From G963556115 sp963675945 (GTDB lineage Bacteria; Planctomycetota; SZUA-567), in assembly GCA_963675945.1 (NCBI GenBank), contig OY780932.1, positions 1,240,001 through 1,304,000 on the forward strand: a DNA stretch of 64,000 nucleotides. Reading direction: 5' to 3'. Position 1 is the stretch's first letter; every line of letters starts with the position of its first letter. This document shows, piece after piece, positions 32,909 through 41,435 of the stretch. Under the pieces are notes generated by a model, which had not been told where the DNA came from, searched no databases, and saw nothing but the letters and a program-made list of their open reading frames with translations. The position numbers and the translations under genes are program-made.

Positions 32909-33961
32909 ATGCAGACAGATTCAAACTGGAAAAATATAATTCTCGGGGTCTTTGTGCTTCTGCTGGCAGTACTCAATGTCAAATTCTTCTCGTTTACAGT
33001 CGGGGAGAGGAAGAATAAGGTCAAAGATGAAATTGTCATTGGTTTGTCGTTGGATACACTGGATGAGCGCTGGTGTAAGGATCGGGATATCTTTGTTGCC
33101 GAAGTAAGCAAACTTGGTGGCAGGACTCTGGTTGAATTTGCAAATTGTAATGATATTGACCAGATTAAAGATATTAAATCACTGATTACTAATGGGGTAG
33201 ATTCTTTAGTTATTGTTCCGCATGACTGTGCGGCTATGGCCAAGAGTGTGGAACTGGCGGCGGCGGCAAATATACCGGTTATCTCTTATGACCGCCTGAT
33301 TACGGATGCGGATGTCGATATTTATATGACCTTTGATAGTTATAAGATAGGGGCGCTACAGGCTAAATATTTAATTGAAGCGGTGCATGGCCGGGGTAAA
33401 ATAGTCCGGTTGTATGGTGCGCCGACAGATAATACCTCCATGATTCTCAAGCAGGGTCAGGATAGTGTACTAAAACCGTATATTGCCAGCGGTGCTATCG
33501 AGGTTGTTCATGAAGACTGGGTTGCGGATTGGAAGCCGATTAACGCAAAAATGATTATGAATGCGGCGTTGATCAAGACCAAAGCTATCGACGGGGTGTT
33601 GGTATCCAATGACGGTACGGCCGGCGGGGTAGTGCAGGCGCTCAAAGAGGCGGGACTCGCTGGAAAGGTGGTTGTGACCGGTATGGACGCCGATGAGGTG
33701 GCATGTCAGCGAATTGTTGCAGGTACGCAGACGATGACGGTTTATACCCCCATTAACCGGCTGGCTCGGAAAGCGGCACAGGTAGCCTTCAAACTGGCGC
33801 AGCAGCGGGGGGTAGTCGCGGATTCAACCGTAAACAACGGTTTCAAAGAGGTGGCGACTATTAATTTGCCGGTGGTTGCGGTTGACCAGAGAAATATTGA
33901 TGAGACTGTGATCAAAGATAATTTTCACACTCGGGAGAGTATCTACGGTAAGGCTAAATAA
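32909..33961 (+). CDS. Periplasmic sugar-binding protein (XylF/RbsB family), copy 1
   Basis: A 350-residue Periplas_BP_4 protein most like the D-xylose-binding XylF group (GLSLDTLDERW at the start of the mature fold, LITNGVDSLVIVPHD, ISYDRLI, VRLYGAPTDNTS, VLVSNDGTAGGVVQALKEAG, VTGMDADEVACQRI). The N-terminus (NIILGVFVLLLAVLNVKFF) is a hydrophobic helix without a convincing cleavage site, so it may stay membrane-anchored. The ATG at 32909 is chosen over 32894 because it aligns with the start of its paralogue at 34138. No ABC transporter ATPase or permease is adjacent. It could be a sensor-type ligand-binding protein. Confidence 0.85.
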   Translation: MQTDSNWKNIILGVFVLLLAVLNVKFFSFTVGERKNKVKDEIVIGLSLDTLDERWCKDRDIFVAEVSKLGGRTLVEFANCNDIDQIKDIKSLITNGVDSLVIVPHDCAAMAKSVELAAAANIPVISYDRLITDADVDIYMTFDSYKIGALQAKYLIEAVHGRGKIVRLYGAPTDNTSMILKQGQDSVLKPYIASGAIEVVHEDWVADWKPINAKMIMNAALIKTKAIDGVLVSNDGTAGGVVQALKEAGLAGKVVVTGMDADEVACQRIVAGTQTMTVYTPINRLARKAAQVAFKLAQQRGVVADSTVNNGFKEVATINLPVVAVDQRNIDETVIKDNFHTRESIYGKAK

Positions 33962-34137
33962 GGTTTTAGTCTGAAGCTAGTATTTGGTTGAGGATTTTTG
34001 AGGATAGAGATTCAAACAATATTGCATATTCGGTGAATAAAAATTTGTTATATTATTTGTAGGCGTAAGGCGAGAGAATAGGACGAAGCTGGAGGGCATT
34101 CGGTATAATCAAAATTTATATATGATGGGATAAGATA

Positions 34138-35190
34138 ATGCAGACAGATTTAAACTGGAAAAATATAATTCTTGGTATCTCTGTTCTCATCCTGGCACTA
34201 CTCAATGTCAAATTTTTTTCATTTACGATTGGAGAAAAACGCGGCAGGGTAGGGGATGAGATGATTATTGGCTTGTCGTTGGATAGCCTGGATGAACGCT
34301 GGCGTAAAGATAGGGATATCTTTGTGGCTGAGGTAAAAAAGTTGGGGGGCAGGACTCTGGTTGAAGTTGCAAACTCCAATGATATGGATCAGATTCGGGA
34401 TATCAAATCGTTGATTACCAATGGGGTTGATTCTCTGGTTATTGTCCCGCATGACTGTGCGGCTATGGCTAAGAGTGTTAAGCTCGCTGTGGCTGCAGGT
34501 ATACCGGTTATCTCTTATGGCCGTTTGATTACAGACGCGGATGTCAAGCTCTATATAACCTTTGACAGTTATAAGGTCGGGGTGCTCCAGGCTGAATATC
34601 TCGTCACTGCTTTACACGGTAAGGGCAGAATAGTCCGGTTATATGGAGCGCCGACAGATAATACGTCTATGCTTCTCAAACGGGGGCAGGATAGTGTGTT
34701 GCAGCCGTATATCGCCAGAGGTGATATAGAAGTTGTACATGAAGACTGGGTTATGGATTGGATGCCGGCAAAGGCAAAAGCTATTATGAATGCGGCGTTG
34801 ATCAAGACCAAGGCTATCGACGGGGTGCTGGTTTCTAATGACGGTACGGCCGGCGGGGTAGTGCAGGCGCTCAAGGAGGCGGGGCTTGCTGGCAAGATGG
34901 TGGTGACCGGTATGGACGCCGATGAGGTGGCGTGTCAGCGTATTGTTGCGGGGACGCAGACGATGACGGCTTATGCTTCAATTGCCAAGCTCGCGCGAAA
35001 AGCGGCGCAGGTAGCAGTAAAACTGGCGCAGGATAAGCCGATAGTTGTTGATACAACAGTTGATAATGGCTTCAAGGAGGTGCCTACAATCAATATGCCG
35101 GTCATTGCGGTTGACCGAACAAATTTGGAGCAGACCGTGATTCAAGATAACTTCCATACTCGCGAGAGTATTTTTGGGAAGATTAAATAA
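34138..35190 (+). CDS. Periplasmic sugar-binding protein (XylF/RbsB family), copy 2
   Basis: A tandem paralogue of the preceding gene, also 350 residues. Some stretches are almost identical at the DNA level, for example 34796-34975 against 33568-33747. The same N-terminal anchor (NIILGISVLILALLNVKFF) and XylF-type motifs (GLSLDSLDERWRKDRD, ISYGRLI, VRLYGAPTDNTS) are present. Differences cluster in the ligand-cleft region (DRLITDADVDIYMT against GRLITDADVKLYIT), so the ligand may differ. A separate 176-nt intergenic region and its own terminator suggest separate transcription. Confidence 0.85.
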   Translation: MQTDLNWKNIILGISVLILALLNVKFFSFTIGEKRGRVGDEMIIGLSLDSLDERWRKDRDIFVAEVKKLGGRTLVEVANSNDMDQIRDIKSLITNGVDSLVIVPHDCAAMAKSVKLAVAAGIPVISYGRLITDADVKLYITFDSYKVGVLQAEYLVTALHGKGRIVRLYGAPTDNTSMLLKRGQDSVLQPYIARGDIEVVHEDWVMDWMPAKAKAIMNAALIKTKAIDGVLVSNDGTAGGVVQALKEAGLAGKMVVTGMDADEVACQRIVAGTQTMTAYASIAKLARKAAQVAVKLAQDKPIVVDTTVDNGFKEVPTINMPVIAVDRTNLEQTVIQDNFHTRESIFGKIK

Positions 35191-35220
35191 GGCTCTACCT
35201 CTTTTGCTAGAGCCTTATTT
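35185..35220. terminator. Terminator of sugar-binding protein copy 2 (overlaps its stop codon)
   Basis: AAATAAGGCTCTA (35185-35197) pairs with TAGAGCCTTATTT (35208-35220), a 13-bp perfect stem with a 10-nt loop. Its A-rich left arm and T-rich right arm suit termination in both directions between the convergent genes. Confidence 0.7.
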
Positions 35221-35248
35221 AATATAAAGCGAATGGCTATGAGCCAGT

Positions 35249-36079
35249 TTAATCTGGGATAATTACTTTGTCCAGATCCGGTTCGGGAGCGGGGAATTCG
35301 CAGTTCAGGGCTTTTAGATGTGAACGGAGGATGGTTGCGATGATGATATTGCGCCACCATTTCTTATCCGCTGGGATCACATACCAGGGGGCATGGTTGG
35401 TTGAGCAGTTGTTTATGGCAATTTCATAGGTCTTCATATATTTATCCCAGAATTTACGCTCGGCAATATCTGAAGAGGTAAATTTCCAGTTCTTTTCCGG
35501 AAGATCCAGACGTGCCTGAATACGCCGCTTCTGCTCTTCTTTGGAGATATGCAGGAAGAACTTGATGACGTGGGTATTGCTGTCGCGGAGCAGGTATTCA
35601 AAATTGTTGATGTGTTCATAACGTCTCTCAATTATATCGGTTGGGACGAGTTTGTGTACACGTTGGATAAGTACGTCCTCGTAATGTGATCGGTTGAAGA
35701 TAGTGATCATACCGTGTTTGGGGGTACAGGAGTGTATACGCCAGAGGAAATCGTGAGCCACTTCTTTGGGGTTTGGCTGTTTGAAAGAATGAACTCTGAC
35801 ACCCTGAGGGTTGAGCGGTCCGAAGACCTTGCGGATGGTGCCATCCTTACCACCGGTGTCCATTGCTTGGATAACGATTAATATTGATTTCTTACTCTCG
35901 GCATAGAGACGGTTTTGGAGCATTTTGAGGTCTTCGTGGATCTCAGACAGCAGGAGATCTCCGGCTTTACGATTCATAGAAGGTTTTTCCTGGGTCGGGG
36001 TTTCACTCAGTTTGAGCGGATTCTTCTCAGGATTGATGCGATATTGCTTGATAAATTTTTCATCATCTTTCTGGCTCAT
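35249..36079 (-). CDS. ppk2: Polyphosphate kinase 2 (class III-like)
   Basis: A 276-residue PPK2-family enzyme that uses polyphosphate to phosphorylate nucleotides. Walker A is DTGGKDGTIRKVFG near 71-84, the lid/Walker B region is IFNRSHYEDVLIQRVH, and the WYVIPADKKWWRN segment lies near the end. The overall sequence is close to class III enzymes (from memory, Meiothermus ruber PPK2), which phosphorylate both AMP and ADP, so ATP regeneration from polyphosphate is likely. It lies 33 nt downstream of lon with AGGAG 7 nt before its start, so it is probably co-transcribed with hsp20 and lon. Confidence 0.9.
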   Translation of the reverse strand: MSQKDDEKFIKQYRINPEKNPLKLSETPTQEKPSMNRKAGDLLLSEIHEDLKMLQNRLYAESKKSILIVIQAMDTGGKDGTIRKVFGPLNPQGVRVHSFKQPNPKEVAHDFLWRIHSCTPKHGMITIFNRSHYEDVLIQRVHKLVPTDIIERRYEHINNFEYLLRDSNTHVIKFFLHISKEEQKRRIQARLDLPEKNWKFTSSDIAERKFWDKYMKTYEIAINNCSTNHAPWYVIPADKKWWRNIIIATILRSHLKALNCEFPAPEPDLDKVIIPD

Positions 36080-36112
36080 TGTATTGCTCCTATCTGCTGT
36101 ATAAAATAAAGG

Positions 36113-38656
36113 TTATTCTTCTGAAGCGGTCTGTGTGTGGTCTTTTTCCTGATAACGTTGTTGACGCCGGACAATGGCTTCAGGGGTGAATGAATTGGAA
36201 AAAGCAATGTCCAATACCTCTTTAATCTCTTCGATGGGATAAAACGCTATACCATTTTTTACCTCTTTGGGCAGGTCATAGAGATCCTTCATATTGGATT
36301 TGGGTAAAATTACCTCTTTGATGCCAGCAAAATGTGCGCCTATCATCTTCTCTTTGATACCGCCGACAGGGAGTACCTTGCCTCTTAGGGTAATCTCGCC
36401 GGTCATCGCTAGACGTGATTTTACCTGTTTGTTAAGTAAGAGACTGATGAGGGAGGTTACCAGCGTAATACCAGCAGATGGGCCGTCTTTGGGGGTTGCT
36501 CCTTCAGGAAAGTGTATATGTATGTCTGCATTATCATAAAAATCTGGATCAATTCCGAGTGTATAGGCGTGGGTACGGATCCAAGAGAGGGCGGTCTGTG
36601 CTGACTCCTTGATGACATCTCCCAGGCTACCGGTTAGTAGCATATGTTTGCTCCCAGGCATGGCGGTGGATTCGATAAATAGAACATCACCTCCGACAGT
36701 GGTCCAGACCAGTCCGACAGCTACTCCCGCTACATTTGAGCGTCGGATAAGTTCGTTGGTAAAGTCCTCAGGTCCGAGAAGCTTCTTGACTACCTCTGGA
36801 GTTACTCGGTAGGGACCGGTATTACCCTTGACAATCTCAACTGCGAGTTTGCGGACTACGGTTGCCAACTCTCTCTCCAGGGAACGCAGACCTGATTCAC
36901 GGGTGTAACCGCGCATAATCAGATCAATTGCGCCTTTATTGAACCTAATTTGTGCGGCTTTGAGGCCATGATCTTTGAGTACGCGCGGGATTAGATAACG
37001 CTTGGCGATTTCATGCTTCTCCAGAGTTGAATATCCCGGCAGGGAGATAATCTCCATCCGGTCGTAGAGTGCGTCGGGTATGGTGTCAACCGTATTTGCC
37101 GTAGCGATAAAGATAACCTTGGAGAGGTCAAAATTGACATCGAGGTAGTGATCGGAAAATTCGCTGTTTTGCTCCGGATCCAAGGCCTCAAGTAGAGCTG
37201 AAGCCGGGTCACCGCGCATATCGCTGACCAGTTTGTCAATCTCATCGAGCATGAACACCGGATTCTTCGACTCGGCTCTACGCAGCCCCTGGATGATACG
37301 CCCAGGCAGCGCTCCGATATAGGTACGCCGATGACCGCGAATTTCTGCTTCATCCCGGACGCCACCCAGTGAGTGTCTGACAAATTTACGCCCCATAGCC
37401 TTGGCAATACTCTTACCGAGTGAGGTCTTGCCGACTCCGGGAGGCCCAACCAGGCAGAGAATCGGACTCTTGCCCTCAGGGTTGATCTTCTTGACGGCAA
37501 GGTATTCTATAATTCTCTCTTTGACCTTTTTAAGATTATAATGGTCATTATCGAGTATCTCTTGCGCTCGTATGATATCAATCTCGTCCCTGGTCTCTTT
37601 GTCCCAGGGTAGCGAGACCATCCAGTCGAGGTAGGTCATCGCCACCGTATACTCGGCACTCCCAGATTGCATCTTCTCTAGGCGACCAAGTTCACGTTTG
37701 CCTTCTTTGAGTGCGTCTTCAGGAAGACCGGCAGCTTCAAGTTTCTTGCCCATCTCCTCTATCTCATAATTGCCGTCATCCTCGCCGAGTTCGCTGCGAA
37801 TCGCTTTGAGCTGTTCTCGCAGAAAATATTCCCGCTGCCCTTCGCCGATACGCTCCTTGACATTCTGCTGAATACGATGACCCAGTTCGACAATCTGCAT
37901 ATTCTTGCCGAGCATCACCGAGAGGGTTTCCATGCGTTTCATGACATTCAGTTCATCCAGAATCTCCAGGCGTTGATCATGAGTAATATCAATATTACTC
38001 GCCACCAGATCGCTGAAGCGTCCAGGATGCTCAATGTTGTGAGCGGTGACTTTGATATCTTCAGGGAACTGCAGGATATCGGTAAGTTTGGTGAATTCCT
38101 TGCGGATGCTGCTGAAGAGCGCCTTGGCTTGGAGGGTCTGGGGAACCTTTTCATGGAGTAGCTCGATCTTGGCTACGGCATGTGGCTTTACCTGGGAATA
38201 CTCGGTAATCCTGGCGCGGCTTAAACCCTGAATCAGCAGGCGCATTTCACCTTCTGGGAGTTTGAACATCTTTAAAATTGCAGCAACGCAGCCAATATCA
38301 TGGATGGCATCGGTATCGCTGCTATTCTCCATCTCGCGTTCAAGCGGGGTGATAATTACAAGTTTATCGCCGATAAGCGATTGATCTATCATCTTCATGT
38401 CCCGTTCATGTGAGATTGAAAGCGGGGCAATCATGTCTGGGTAGAGCACTATATCACTGGCTGCAAGCACAGGTAGACGGGCAGGGATGTTCAACTCTTT
38501 CTCACTATCATCAATCATATTGCTATTGATATCGATAACAACATCTTCACTGATCTTGGCGCTCTGAGTTGGGCGTTTGGATGTAGCCTTGGGGGTAGAA
38601 TTAGTGGTGGTGGTCTTCTTTTTAACGGTCTTTTTTTTGGTCTTCTTTTTTGCCAT
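36113..38656 (-). CDS. lon: ATP-dependent protease Lon
   Basis: The 847-residue LonA protease degrades misfolded and regulatory proteins. It has an N-terminal substrate-binding LON domain (LPVLAASDIVLYPDMIAPLSI near 59), Walker A GPPGVGKTSLGK near 410, Walker B NPVFMLDEIDKL, and a C-terminal protease domain with catalytic Ser in DGPSAG near 725 and Lys in GGIKEKMIGAH near 768. The start is preceded by a 45-residue Lys/Thr-rich tail (MAKKKTKKKTVKKKTTTT) that E. coli Lon lacks. It follows hsp20 by 66 nt and precedes ppk2 by 33 nt. Confidence 0.96.
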   Translation of the reverse strand: MAKKKTKKKTVKKKTTTTNSTPKATSKRPTQSAKISEDVVIDINSNMIDDSEKELNIPARLPVLAASDIVLYPDMIAPLSISHERDMKMIDQSLIGDKLVIITPLEREMENSSDTDAIHDIGCVAAILKMFKLPEGEMRLLIQGLSRARITEYSQVKPHAVAKIELLHEKVPQTLQAKALFSSIRKEFTKLTDILQFPEDIKVTAHNIEHPGRFSDLVASNIDITHDQRLEILDELNVMKRMETLSVMLGKNMQIVELGHRIQQNVKERIGEGQREYFLREQLKAIRSELGEDDGNYEIEEMGKKLEAAGLPEDALKEGKRELGRLEKMQSGSAEYTVAMTYLDWMVSLPWDKETRDEIDIIRAQEILDNDHYNLKKVKERIIEYLAVKKINPEGKSPILCLVGPPGVGKTSLGKSIAKAMGRKFVRHSLGGVRDEAEIRGHRRTYIGALPGRIIQGLRRAESKNPVFMLDEIDKLVSDMRGDPASALLEALDPEQNSEFSDHYLDVNFDLSKVIFIATANTVDTIPDALYDRMEIISLPGYSTLEKHEIAKRYLIPRVLKDHGLKAAQIRFNKGAIDLIMRGYTRESGLRSLERELATVVRKLAVEIVKGNTGPYRVTPEVVKKLLGPEDFTNELIRRSNVAGVAVGLVWTTVGGDVLFIESTAMPGSKHMLLTGSLGDVIKESAQTALSWIRTHAYTLGIDPDFYDNADIHIHFPEGATPKDGPSAGITLVTSLISLLLNKQVKSRLAMTGEITLRGKVLPVGGIKEKMIGAHFAGIKEVILPKSNMKDLYDLPKEVKNGIAFYPIEEIKEVLDIAFSNSFTPEAIVRRQQRYQEKDHTQTASEE

Positions 38657-38722
38657 TATCTTCTTTCTGTATTCTTTACAACGTTCTTCTAAGAGTCAGT
38701 TAAAAATAGTTGACTCCTTGAA

Positions 38723-39121
38723 TTAGTCGATATCTATGGTAATTGGTTCTGCAGTATCAGCACTGCATTTTGGGAGGGTTATCTCGAGTACGCCATTGAC
38801 AATTTTGGCCTGTCCGAGGTCGACCTTGCAGGGTAAATCAAGTATCCTTTCGAACTGTCCATGGTGTATCTCAAGTTGTCTGTAGGACTTGATAAGTTTG
38901 GGACGTTCGAGTTTGCGGCAGCCTCTGACCTGTAGTTGCTCATTCTCTAGAATCAATTCAATATCTTTTGCTTCAACACCTGGCAGATCAATTATGGCTA
39001 TGATCTCTGATTTGGTCTCGAAGATGTCAGCGTCCGGAATCCATTTGTCATGGGTGTTGGCCAGCTTTTTGCTTAGTTCTGTAGCGGCTGGGGAATTGTA
39101 GTATTTACAGTAATATGCCAT
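38723..39121 (-). CDS. hsp20: Small heat shock protein, Hsp20/alpha-crystallin family
   Basis: The 132-residue chaperone has an alpha-crystallin domain (about 35-125): IPDADIFETKSEIIAIIDLPGVEAKDIELILENEQLQVRG, then FERILDLPCKVD and NGVLEITLPK, the closing GVLxIxLPK motif. The unusual Tyr-rich N-terminus (MAYYCKYYNS) replaces the longer disordered arm of many family members. A TTG extension to 39136 is possible, but GAGG 9 nt before the ATG at 39121 favours the shorter form. It is the first gene of an apparent hsp20-lon-ppk2 stress operon. Confidence 0.9.
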   Translation of the reverse strand: MAYYCKYYNSPAATELSKKLANTHDKWIPDADIFETKSEIIAIIDLPGVEAKDIELILENEQLQVRGCRKLERPKLIKSYRQLEIHHGQFERILDLPCKVDLGQAKIVNGVLEITLPKCSADTAEPITIDID

Positions 39122-39315
39122 TTTATTATACCTCAAAAAAAGTGGGATTGTTAATATATATTGAACAGGGTTTGAGCGGATTTTGCAAGTATTTTTTTTG
39201 ATTATTCAACTCGATACTTCGGTGACTACAGCGGTATCTGTAGGAGGAGAGTGGGATTACAGGTTGGTAGGGGAGACTGCGTATTCGCTTCAGGTAAAAC
39301 TGCTTCGGGTCAGTT

Positions 39316-39717
39316 TTATTTGTGGGTCAGTTCGAGTAGTTTACTGAAGCGGGGGTCATTTTTAAGGCTACTGAGATCGGGGTCTTTGGTCATGTGCTCA
39401 TGATCCTTGTATCCCAGACAGATAGCTTCTTCAAGGGTTTGCAAGGCGTTGTCGGTATCATTTATCAGCGCATAGCTGCAAGCCAGATTGTAGGTGATCA
39501 GAGCATCTGAAGCTTTGAGTTCACGCAAACGTTTGTCATACAGTAGCCCGTCGTGATAGTAACCCAAGCAGGTAAGAGAACTCGCCGCACTCTGGAGTGC
39601 TTCAAAATGATATGGACGCTTGTTGAGGATTGCCAGAGCAAATTCGGCAATAAAGGTATGGTGCTCACGTTCACGGTCATTAAGATTATCAAAACGTTTG
39701 CTGTCGCATGGTCCCAT
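39316..39717 (-). CDS. Small TPR-like protein, unknown
   Basis: A 133-residue protein with TPR-like helical pairs (LAILNKRPYHFEALQSAASSL, YNLACSYALINDTDNALQTLEEAI) and a terminal motif, DPDLSSLKNDPRFSKLLE, that closes many TPR proteins. No signal peptide. The frame reaches a TTG at 39774, but AAGGA about 10 nt before the ATG at 39717 supports the shorter product. It lies 93 nt downstream of the gene at 39811-40512 on the same strand. Function unknown. Confidence 0.65.
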   Translation of the reverse strand: MGPCDSKRFDNLNDREREHHTFIAEFALAILNKRPYHFEALQSAASSLTCLGYYHDGLLYDKRLRELKASDALITYNLACSYALINDTDNALQTLEEAICLGYKDHEHMTKDPDLSSLKNDPRFSKLLELTHK

Positions 39718-39810
39718 AGCAGTTATATCCTTATATCTGACAATATAATAATCTGTATCTGACCCGCTCCCCAAATCTGGCGGTTGGAGAGCGGGATTAT
39801 CATAATAATC

Positions 39811-40512
39811 TTAAAGACTTGCTACTTGGCGAACTTCTTCTTCTGTAACATCTTCCCAATCACGTCGTTTGAGAAAAGCCGCGACATATGCCTCATCCTG
39901 AAACTTGTCCCAGAGCAGGGAGATCATCTTCTCTCTAGCCATCTCTTCGGTGTAACGGTCACCGGCGACCTTGGTAATGCGATCTAAAGTCTCGGATTTG
40001 TTCTCATGTTCGCTCAGAGATGAGAGAACAGCCTCCTCAGCCTGTTCTTTCCAGTTTTCATTGGCGATGATGCCAAAACCTTCATCAATTTCAAGATCCT
40101 CTGCCTCCTCTTGGTTTGGGGCGCTTGAATTTTTACGGGTACTGGTTGCAGTCGACGACGGTGCCGCAGAAGGAGACATCTGCGCACTTACTACCGTCGC
40201 CCTAGGCAGTTCCGATTCATCATCATCTTCAGAACGCTCCTGCTTGAGATCTTCAGGATCTGCAGGAGAACCGTGAACAAATGAGCCGTCCTCGCCAAAG
40301 AGATCGAGAGCCTCAATAAAGTTTGCAGCTTCCTTATTGTTGCGAAGATTGAATTGGGCGGTTGCCTTGAGACCGCCATTACGAATCTGATCGATCCGTG
40401 CATTGATTTTACGGAGCGAGTTGAAGGGTAGGCGGGCACATTCGCCATAACTGAAAGTGACGACGACTTCGTAAACTCCACCCCGTCTATCACTTACTTG
40501 AACTGTACTCAT
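39811..40512 (-). CDS. Hypothetical acidic protein with two conserved ends
   Basis: The 233-residue product has a beta-rich N-terminal part (VSDRRGGVYEVVVTFSYGE, LPFNSLRKINARIDQI), a low-complexity acidic and Ser/Thr/Pro-rich centre (about 85-145), and a helical C-terminal part with ITKVAGDRYTEEMAREKM. It is cytoplasmic with no signal peptide or catalytic motif I recognise. AGGAGG 7 nt before the ATG is an excellent ribosome site. It is divergent from the small gene at 40812. Confidence 0.72.
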   Translation of the reverse strand: MSTVQVSDRRGGVYEVVVTFSYGECARLPFNSLRKINARIDQIRNGGLKATAQFNLRNNKEAANFIEALDLFGEDGSFVHGSPADPEDLKQERSEDDDESELPRATVVSAQMSPSAAPSSTATSTRKNSSAPNQEEAEDLEIDEGFGIIANENWKEQAEEAVLSSLSEHENKSETLDRITKVAGDRYTEEMAREKMISLLWDKFQDEAYVAAFLKRRDWEDVTEEEVRQVASL

Positions 40513-40736
40513 AAATAGCCTCCTGCTAAATATACTATAGTTGTCTTGTGATTGTTTTGGATAATTTTAATAGTAATTTAAGTATTATTATACATTAATA
40601 ATCTGCTCTTAAAAGACCAAATCGGATTAATTTGCAAAAAAAACCGGTTATGTGGTTCAGTATAAGGATGATCTCTCTCTGGAGTCGGTTGGTTGTTAGT
40701 TACTCTTTGACAAGTTGTTATGTAACGATAATAAAT

Positions 40737-40765
40737 TTGACAGCTGACTGAAGATGTGGTAAAAT
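40737..40765 (+). promoter_or_regulatory. Near-consensus sigma70 promoter
   Basis: TTGACA (40737-40742), a 17-nt spacer and TAAAAT (40760-40765) precede the gene at 40812 by 46 nt. A second TTGACA lies at 40707-40712 with GATAAT at 40727-40732, spaced 14 nt and so less suitable. Confidence 0.65.
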
Positions 40766-40811
40766 TATAAGTGGATGAAGTTTTAAGCGGTATACGATCG
40801 GGAGAAAAATT

Positions 40812-41075
40812 ATGTCTTGGCCACCATGGCCCCCTGTGATGCAACCACGTGGGGCATTTGATCATATTATCAAGGAGACTCTGCCGGGCAAAGGTATGAT
40901 ATCTGAGCAGGGAGAGGTTGTGAAAGAGGTAGATCCGACTAGGAACCTCAACCGGGTACTCGGTAAGGATGCAGTAGTGTCGGGTGGCGGCAAGGCTTGG
41001 ATTAAAGCTCAGGAGAACAATACTAATAATATCGCTAAAGAGGTGCCGGGATTACCGGATAATCTTTATGCATAG
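40812..41075 (+). CDS. Hypothetical 87-residue protein with Pro/Trp-rich start
   Basis: A small soluble protein beginning MSWPPWPPVMQPRGAFDHI and continuing with Gly- and Lys-rich segments (KETLPGKGMISEQGEV, VSGGGKAWIKAQENN). GGGAG 8 nt upstream, the near-consensus promoter and the terminator make a complete single-gene unit, so it is probably real and well expressed. The Pro-rich N-terminus is the type of ligand that GYF domains bind, but a link to the GYF_2 protein at 30131 is only a thought. No family recognised. Confidence 0.68.
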   Translation: MSWPPWPPVMQPRGAFDHIIKETLPGKGMISEQGEVVKEVDPTRNLNRVLGKDAVVSGGGKAWIKAQENNTNNIAKEVPGLPDNLYA

Positions 41076-41109
41076 TTTATACTATTTTTATGCTGTAAAT
41101 CTAGTGAAT

Positions 41110-41134
41110 CGCCCAGCTTTAGCTGGGCGTTTTT
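41110..41134 (+). terminator. Rho-independent terminator
   Basis: CGCCCAGCT (41110-41118), a 2-nt loop, AGCTGGGCG (41121-41129) and five T end the gene at 40812-41075. Confidence 0.88.
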
Positions 41135-41400
41135 AGTGCGGACGCATGTGAACTGCGGACTACGGAAATTTGGAATACGCTAGGGGTACTATACGTTATG
41201 GCTGAAACTTACAGTCAAATCATGAAAACTACTAATGCAATTTTTAGGTTTTGTTGAAACGAAGAGTACAACTGAAAACGAAGCTGTCAGCTGAGGTTAT
41301 TTTTACAGCGTCAACCAGTAACAGAATTACGGATTAGATTATACCTGAGGGCTGAAAGAGATAGAACGGCGAATGCATATTGCATTCGCCGTTTACTTTT
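41135..41400 (+). other. Terminator-bounded gap, candidate small RNA
   Basis: No coding frame is visible between the terminator at 41110-41134 and a second strong hairpin, AACGGCGAATGCA-TAT-TGCATTCGCCGTT (41365-41393), which is followed on the plus strand by TACTTTTATTTTG. The second hairpin may serve the minus-strand solute-binding gene ending at 41436, but its T-rich side faces plus-strand transcripts, which would fit an untranslated RNA of up to about 250 nt. I recognise no RNA family. Confidence 0.35.
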
Positions 41401-41435
41401 ATTTTGATTCAAAAGAAAATTAAAAGCGTTAAATC

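Noticed and set aside
32909..35190. Xylose ABC import operon
   Set aside because: Only binding proteins are present; there is no ATPase or permease gene on either side.
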